9,370 nt of DNA from Kocuria sp. Lineage in GTDB: Bacteria > Actinomycetota > Actinomycetes > Actinomycetales > Micrococcaceae. The DNA is taken from the NCBI GenBank assembly GCA_030453435.1, contig JAKDKI010000065.1, forward strand, positions 1-9,370, read 5' to 3'. The translations under genes and the position numbers were made by a program. Each line of letters opens with the position of its first letter. The stretch's first letter is position 1. Positions 5,136 through 9,370 of this stretch are shown piece after piece. Below the pieces are notes generated by a model that saw only the letters and a list, made by a program, of their open reading frames with translations, was not told the origin of the DNA and ran no database searches.

Positions 5136-6074
5136 ATGAAACAAGCTCAGCATTCTGAGGGTGAAGCCACGGCGCCTCGCCTGGAGTTCGCACTCACCAC
5201 CTTGATCATCCCGCTGTTGTCCGGTGTGCTCATGGCGCTGGGGTTGGTCCTCCTGGATCGATATCGCAGTGGCCACACGGTTTTGAACGCGGATCTTGCC
5301 GTGGCCCTCATGGCCGCCGTGGCAGGTGTTCTGCTGGCTGCCTGGTGGTTCGGAGGCATGCTGATGCTCGCGTGCGCTGCAACTGCACGCAGACTGCGAT
5401 GGCGCCGTGTGGAGAAGTTCGCCACACACCTCACACCGCGGCTCATCGCCCGCACCGTGGGTGCCGTTGTCGGAATTCACTTGGTGACCGTCTCCGCGGC
5501 CCAGGCGACAGAACCCGTCAACCCTTTCTGGCCAGGTTCCGAGTCGAGCGTCAGCCAGCTCGACGAGACAGAGTCAGCAGCATCGGTCACAGGCCCGTCG
5601 GATTCTGCTTCCGCGCAGTCACCCGAAGCTACCCCGAAGACCGACAGCGAACAGGACCGGTCCGGACCTGACCGATCCGGGCCGCACAATGCTCCGGCGC
5701 TTCCGGCGCTGCCCACTGAATCTTGGAACTCGGCCGCTGCCGACTCCCCTGATGCGGCCACGCCCCCGGGGTCTGCGGATGCCACCGTGCCTGAGGACTG
5801 GGCCGAGACAACCGAAGTCTTACCCGCTCCGAAACGCGTGACCGACTCGACCGTGACTGTCGTATGGGGTGACACCCTCTGGGACATGACCGCCCAGTTC
5901 TTAGGGCCGCACGCAGACCAAGCGCAGATTGCCGCTCAAACGGCTACGTGGATGGAGCACAACGATCTCCAGAAATGTGGTCATTTGATCCGCCCCGGGG
6001 ACCAACTGCGGGTTCCACCACACCTACTAGAAGTCCACTCCAGTGCATTGCCCGTCGAAGGAGCCACGTCATGA
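5136..6074 (+). CDS. Multi-span membrane protein with C-terminal LysM domain
   Basis: About 312 residues. Three hydrophobic segments are visible: around 21-41 (LTTLIIPLLSGVLMALGLVLL), 53-83, and 106-125. The loop between the second and third is strongly basic (RRLRWRRVEKF), so by the positive-inside rule the C-terminus faces outward. Residues 126-238 are a Ser/Pro/Asp/Glu-rich linker with a DRSGPDRSGP duplication (15-bp imperfect DNA repeat at 5655-5684). Residues 241-296 are a LysM-type domain (VVWGDTLWDMTAQFLG ... RPGDQLRVPP), which binds peptidoglycan glycan chains. The third segment ends SAAQA-TEP, which looks like a signal peptidase I site. Start: GAGG at 5123-5126 is 9 bases before ATG 5136 and 6 before GTG 5133; either is possible. 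The stop overlaps the next gene's ATG. No catalytic cell-wall domain is present, so a structural or anchoring role is more likely than an enzymatic one. Confidence 0.85.
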   Translation: MKQAQHSEGEATAPRLEFALTTLIIPLLSGVLMALGLVLLDRYRSGHTVLNADLAVALMAAVAGVLLAAWWFGGMLMLACAATARRLRWRRVEKFATHLTPRLIARTVGAVVGIHLVTVSAAQATEPVNPFWPGSESSVSQLDETESAASVTGPSDSASAQSPEATPKTDSEQDRSGPDRSGPHNAPALPALPTESWNSAAADSPDAATPPGSADATVPEDWAETTEVLPAPKRVTDSTVTVVWGDTLWDMTAQFLGPHADQAQIAAQTATWMEHNDLQKCGHLIRPGDQLRVPPHLLEVHSSALPVEGATS

Positions 6075-6520
6075 GTGTTGCCACATCAGTTTCCGCGCCC
6101 CAGCCACCTTCTGGCGGGTATACATGGCGGGCGGACAGGTCACGAGCGGGCCTCACACACAAGAATGACCTGGAACGCGTAACGGCCATGGCCCGAAGTA
6201 TCGCTCAGGCCGCCGTCGAGATCCTGGGCGGCACTCGCCCCGCCACGCAGCTTGCCCGGTGGACCACCTCGGATGTCGTGGAACGTTTCGAACAACGCGC
6301 TGCCATGCTCCGGCTGGTTCAGGAACAGTATCGAGATCGGGCCTCACTCTTTGAGGTCCACAAGGCCCCGCGAGTGCGCAGGGTTAGGGTCTGCTCCCCC
6401 GCGCCGGAGTGCTATGAAGCTGCGGTGATCATCGAAGAATCGGAGCGAGCGCGGGCCGTGGCGCTGAGGATCGAGCGGATCAATCGGCAGTGGCGCGTGG
6501 TGCACTTGGAAGTTGGCTGA
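6071..6520 (+). CDS. Rv3235-family conserved hypothetical protein
   Basis: 149 residues from ATG 6071. Residues 35-60 (VTAMARSIAQAAVEILGGTRPATQLARWTT, shown in part) match the family pattern of a helix ending in G-x-RP-x-x-QLARW. A central helix follows (VVERFEQRAAMLRLVQEQY), then a beta-rich C-terminal half (VRRVRVCSPAPECYEAAVIIEE, RAVALRIERINRQWRVVHLEVG) resembling small alpha-beta accessory folds. Known actinobacterial members, including M. tuberculosis Rv3235 upstream of secA1, have no assigned function. The ATG overlaps the stop of the LysM gene (ATGA at 6071-6074), so the two are probably translationally coupled. No signal peptide or membrane segment, suggesting a cytoplasmic partner of the LysM membrane protein (inference). 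A longer in-frame reading upstream overlaps the LysM domain and is unlikely. Confidence 0.85.
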   Translation: MSVATSVSAPQPPSGGYTWRADRSRAGLTHKNDLERVTAMARSIAQAAVEILGGTRPATQLARWTTSDVVERFEQRAAMLRLVQEQYRDRASLFEVHKAPRVRRVRVCSPAPECYEAAVIIEESERARAVALRIERINRQWRVVHLEVG

Positions 6521-6583
6521 GCACCAGTCACACCCCTCGCGCCCATTCCGGCCTAAATGCCCCTCCTAGCGGACCGAGCCACC

Positions 6584-6626
6584 ATGACTTCGGGCGGCAC
6601 ACATCATGTGTGCCGCCCGTAGTCAT
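6584..6626. terminator. Strong bidirectional terminator hairpin between the LysM operon and secA
   Basis: A 13-bp stem (6591-6603 with 6607-6619, core GGGCGGCACACA / TGTGTGCCGCCC) closes a 3-base loop. It is extended after one mismatch by ATGACT/AGTCAT (6584-6589 with 6621-6626). It lies between two convergent stop codons (6520 and 6645), so it can end transcripts from both strands. There is no clear T-tract. Confidence 0.88.
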
Positions 6627-6644
6627 CGGATTCAATAACCGAAG

Positions 6645-9370
6645 CTACTTGCGCGAGCCCTTCTTGGAGCTGCCGCCCTTGCCCGCGCGGCGTCGAGCCC
6701 GGTTGCCGGTCGGCTCGGGACTGTTCTCCGGGGTGTCAGTACCTTCGGCAGCCTTTGCGGCTTGCGCACCTTCGCCCACCGGTGCCTGGTGGTTGTCCTT
6801 GGACTCCAGGCGGGCCATTGGCTCACCGTCCTCGTTGGGAGCGGAGTACTGCAGGAAAGCCGGACGCTGCGGTCGGGCCATCTCCACCTCGCCGCCGTCC
6901 TGACCGGTGCGCTGGCGACGAACTTCCAAGTGGTACATGGTGACCACGGTTTCCTCGCGGATCGTGTCCATCAGGCCCTTGAACATCTGGTGGCCCTCGC
7001 GCTGGTATTCGACCAGCGGATCACGCTGGGCCATTGCGCGCAATCCGATACCCTCCTTGAGGTAATCCATCTCGTAGAGGTGTTCGGGCCACCGGCGGCC
7101 GATCACGGACAGCAGCACTCGCCGTTCCAGGTTGCGCATGGCCTCGGAACCGAGTTCGTCCTCGCGTTCCTGGTAGACGAGCTTGGCGTCCGAGAGGATC
7201 TGCTCGGTGAGGAAATCGGCGGTCAGCCGCGGGCGGCCGCCGGCCTCGTCAATGATTTCCTGCTGGGTCAGTGTGATGGGGTACAGCTCGCGCAGCGCTT
7301 CCCACAGCCCATCCAGGTCCCAGTCCTCGGAGTGGCCCACGCTGGTGCGATCCTCGATCGCCGTGGTGATGACCTCGTCCACGAACTGTTGGATCTGCTC
7401 AGCGATATCGTCCCCCATGAGGATCCGACGGCGGTCACGGTAGACCACCTCGCGCTGCCGGTTGAGCACGTCGTCGTACTTGAGGACGTTCTTGCGCTGC
7501 TCGGCGTTACGGCCCTCCACCTGGTTCTGCGCGTTGGCAATACCTGAGGTGATCATGCGTCCGGTGACCGGAACGTCGTCGGGAGCGACCGCCATGAGGC
7601 GCTGGGCCACCGCGGGGTTGAACAAACGCATGAGATCGTCGGCGAGCGACAAGTAGAAACGGGATTCACCCGGATCTCCCTGACGGCCCGAACGGCCACG
7701 CAGCTGATCATCGATGCGGCGAGATTCGTGACGTTCCGTACCGAGAACGTACAAACCACCCAGTTCAATGACTTCCTCGTGCTCGGCCTTGGTGGACTTC
7801 TCGTAGTGCTCGAGCACTGCGGGCCATTCGGCCTCGTACTTCTCAGCATCGCGCTCCGGGTCCAGGCCCTTCTGCTCCATGGCCTCGACGGCATCGAACT
7901 CGGCGTTGCCGCCCAGCATGATGTCGGTACCACGACCGGCCATATTGGTGGCCACGGTCACGGAACCCTTACGTCCGGCCTGCGCAACGATCGCAGCCTC
8001 ACGTGCGTGGTTCTTGGCGTTGAGAACCTCGTGGCGCACACCCCGCTTGGCCAGCAGCTTGGACAGGTACTCGGACTTCTCAACGGAAGCCGTACCCACG
8101 AGCACGGGCTGCCCCGTGGCGTGGCGTTCTTCGATGTCACGGACGACCGCCGCGTACTTGGTGGCCTCGTTCTTGTAGACCAAGTCTCGCTGATCGATAC
8201 GGGCCATGCCCTTGTTGGGCGGAATGGGCACCACACCGATCTCGTAGGTGTTCATGAACTCCGCCGCCTCGGTCTGGGCCGTACCGGTCATGCCGGAAAG
8301 CTTGTCGTAGAGACGAAAGTAGTTCTGCAGGGTGATCGTGGCCATGGTCTGGTTCTCGGCCTTGATCTCCACACCCTCCTTGGCCTCGATGGCTTGGTGG
8401 ATGCCCTCGTTGTAGCGGCGACCGGCAAGCACACGGCCGGTGTGCTCATCCACGATGCGCACCTCGCCCTGGGCCACGATGTAGTCCTTGTTCGCGTGGA
8501 ACAGTTCCTTGGCCTTGATCGCGTTGTTCAGGAAACCGATCAGAGGGGTGTTCTGAGACTCGTACAGGTTGTCGATCCCCAGGTAGTCCTCGATTTTCTC
8601 GATACCCGGTTCGAGCACACCCACGGTGCGCTTCTTCTCGTCCACCTCGTAATCGGTGTCCGCCTTGAGGTTGGTGACCATCTTGGCGAATTCCTTGTAC
8701 CAACGATTGGCTTCCCCGGAGGCGGGGCCGGAAATGATGAGCGGGGTACGGGCCTCGTCGATGAGGATCGAGTCCACCTCATCCACGATGGTGTAGTTGT
8801 GGCCGCGCTGGACCAGTTCATCCGCACTCCAGGCCATGTTGTCGCGCAGGTAGTCGAACCCGAATTCGTTATTGGTGCCGTAGGTGATGTCCGCGGCGTA
8901 CTGCTCACGCCGGGTGGCCGGATCCTGACCCGCGAGGATCACGCCGGTTTCCAGGCCCAGGAAGCGGAACACGCGACCCATGAGGTTCGCCTGATATTCG
9001 GCCAGGTAGTCGTTGACCGTGACCACGTGTACGCCCTTACCGCTCAGGGCATTCAGATAGGCGGGTGCGGTAGCAACCAGCGTTTTGCCTTCACCGGTTT
9101 TCATCTCGGCAATGTTGCCCAGGTGCAGTGCCGCACCACCCATGAGCTGAACGTCGTAGTGACGCTGCCCCAGGGTTCGTGATGCCGCTTCACGCACAGC
9201 AGCAAAGGCCTCCGGAAGCAAACGGTCCAAGGATTCGCCGTCTTCGATACGGGCTTTGAACGCATCGGTTTCAGCGCGCAGTTCAGCGTCGCTGAGTGCC
9301 TTGAAGCTCTCTTCGAGGCTGTTCACGGCGTCCGTGTAGGACCTCAGTCGCTTCAGGACCTGCTTATCCC
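6645..9370 (-). CDS. secA: Preprotein translocase ATPase SecA (SecA1-type), N-terminus beyond the window
   Basis: SecA drives proteins through the SecYEG channel using ATP. At least 907 residues are visible. The frame stays open to the window edge and encodes [14 protein letters not shown] upstream of the Val at 9326, which matches the usual SecA N-terminus; the GTG at 9326 is therefore internal and perhaps a dozen residues are missing. Counting from that Val: Walker A MKTGEGKT (75-82), DEAD-type [12 protein letters not shown] (181-192), preprotein crosslinking region, then motifs [46 protein letters not shown], and the helical scaffold with [18 protein letters not shown]. The C-terminal tail is a Pro/Glu/Ala linker ending in a Lys/Arg-rich segment with no zinc-binding cysteines. 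Length fits a housekeeping SecA1 rather than the shorter SecA2. It is convergent with the LysM operon, separated by the hairpin at 6584-6626. Its promoter is outside the window. Confidence 0.98.
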   Translation of the reverse strand, partial: DKQVLKRLRSYTDAVNSLEESFKALSDAELRAETDAFKARIEDGESLDRLLPEAFAAVREAASRTLGQRHYDVQLMGGAALHLGNIAEMKTGEGKTLVATAPAYLNALSGKGVHVVTVNDYLAEYQANLMGRVFRFLGLETGVILAGQDPATRREQYAADITYGTNNEFGFDYLRDNMAWSADELVQRGHNYTIVDEVDSILIDEARTPLIISGPASGEANRWYKEFAKMVTNLKADTDYEVDEKKRTVGVLEPGIEKIEDYLGIDNLYESQNTPLIGFLNNAIKAKELFHANKDYIVAQGEVRIVDEHTGRVLAGRRYNEGIHQAIEAKEGVEIKAENQTMATITLQNYFRLYDKLSGMTGTAQTEAAEFMNTYEIGVVPIPPNKGMARIDQRDLVYKNEATKYAAVVRDIEERHATGQPVLVGTASVEKSEYLSKLLAKRGVRHEVLNAKNHAREAAIVAQAGRKGSVTVATNMAGRGTDIMLGGNAEFDAVEAMEQKGLDPERDAEKYEAEWPAVLEHYEKSTKAEHEEVIELGGLYVLGTERHESRRIDDQLRGRSGRQGDPGESRFYLSLADDLMRLFNPAVAQRLMAVAPDDVPVTGRMITSGIANAQNQVEGRNAEQRKNVLKYDDVLNRQREVVYRDRRRILMGDDIAEQIQQFVDEVITTAIEDRTSVGHSEDWDLDGLWEALRELYPITLTQQEIIDEAGGRPRLTADFLTEQILSDAKLVYQEREDELGSEAMRNLERRVLLSVIGRRWPEHLYEMDYLKEGIGLRAMAQRDPLVEYQREGHQMFKGLMDTIREETVVTMYHLEVRRQRTGQDGGEVEMARPQRPAFLQYSAPNEDGEPMARLESKDNHQAPVGEGAQAAKAAEGTDTPENSPEPTGNRARRRAGKGGSSKKGSRK

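Noticed and set aside
5097..5887. Minus-strand open frames opposite the LysM gene
   Set aside because: Antisense to a gene with clear membrane segments and a LysM domain; no ribosome site or domain of their own.
7728..9182. 484-residue open frame on the plus strand, opposite secA
   Set aside because: It lies wholly antisense to a strongly conserved SecA frame, has no recognisable domain, and its Leu/Val/His-rich composition is what the complement of a high-GC coding frame produces.
9324..9326. GTG as the start codon of secA
   Set aside because: The upstream in-frame sequence to the window edge continues the conserved SecA N-terminus ([11 protein letters not shown]), so this is an internal valine.

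Overview
The window comes from a high-GC Gram-positive bacterium (Actinomycetota). The protein sequences point to Micrococcales, possibly a Micrococcaceae relative; the genus cannot be fixed from the sequence alone. Gene content and order (whiB1-type gene, pdtaS-type kinase, Rv3235-family gene, secA1-type gene) parallel the Mycobacterium tuberculosis stretch Rv3219 to Rv3240c as I recall it, with a lineage-specific block between the kinase and secA.

Layout. 1-144 (+) is the C-terminal end of a WhiB1-type iron-sulfur regulator. A strong hairpin at 169-203 separates it from a convergent three-gene minus-strand operon (3914 down to 283): a membrane-anchored SAF-domain (CpaB-like) protein, a CpaE/TadZ-like MinD-type ATPase with a degenerate P-loop, and a PdtaS-type soluble histidine kinase. 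Next comes a 228-bp divergent promoter region, then a 71-residue BldC/excisionase-like winged-helix protein (4143-4358, +), facing tail-to-tail a conserved hypothetical with a coiled coil and two similar beta-rich repeats (4371-4937, -). A second divergent region (4938-5132) leads to a translationally coupled pair (+): a multi-span membrane LysM protein and an Rv3235-family protein. A second hairpin (6584-6626) separates these from the convergent secA (6645 to beyond 9370, -), whose true N-terminus lies outside the window.

How it may work together. The most interesting non-coding signal is a tandem direct repeat, CATCAAA-N3-CATCAAA (10-bp period). It occurs twice, 26 bp before the start codon of the small winged-helix gene and about 24 bp before that of the LysM gene. 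Small BldC-like proteins bind direct repeats head-to-tail, so I infer that the winged-helix protein controls itself and the LysM/Rv3235 cell-envelope operon. The neighbouring SAF/CpaE-like/PdtaS operon looks like an orphan fragment of Tad/Flp pilus logic tied to a sensor kinase. Two key-residue losses stand out there: the P-loop lysine of the ATPase is Arg, and the GAF cysteines of mycobacterial PdtaS are absent. No tRNA, rRNA, CRISPR array, insertion sequence or prophage was seen.
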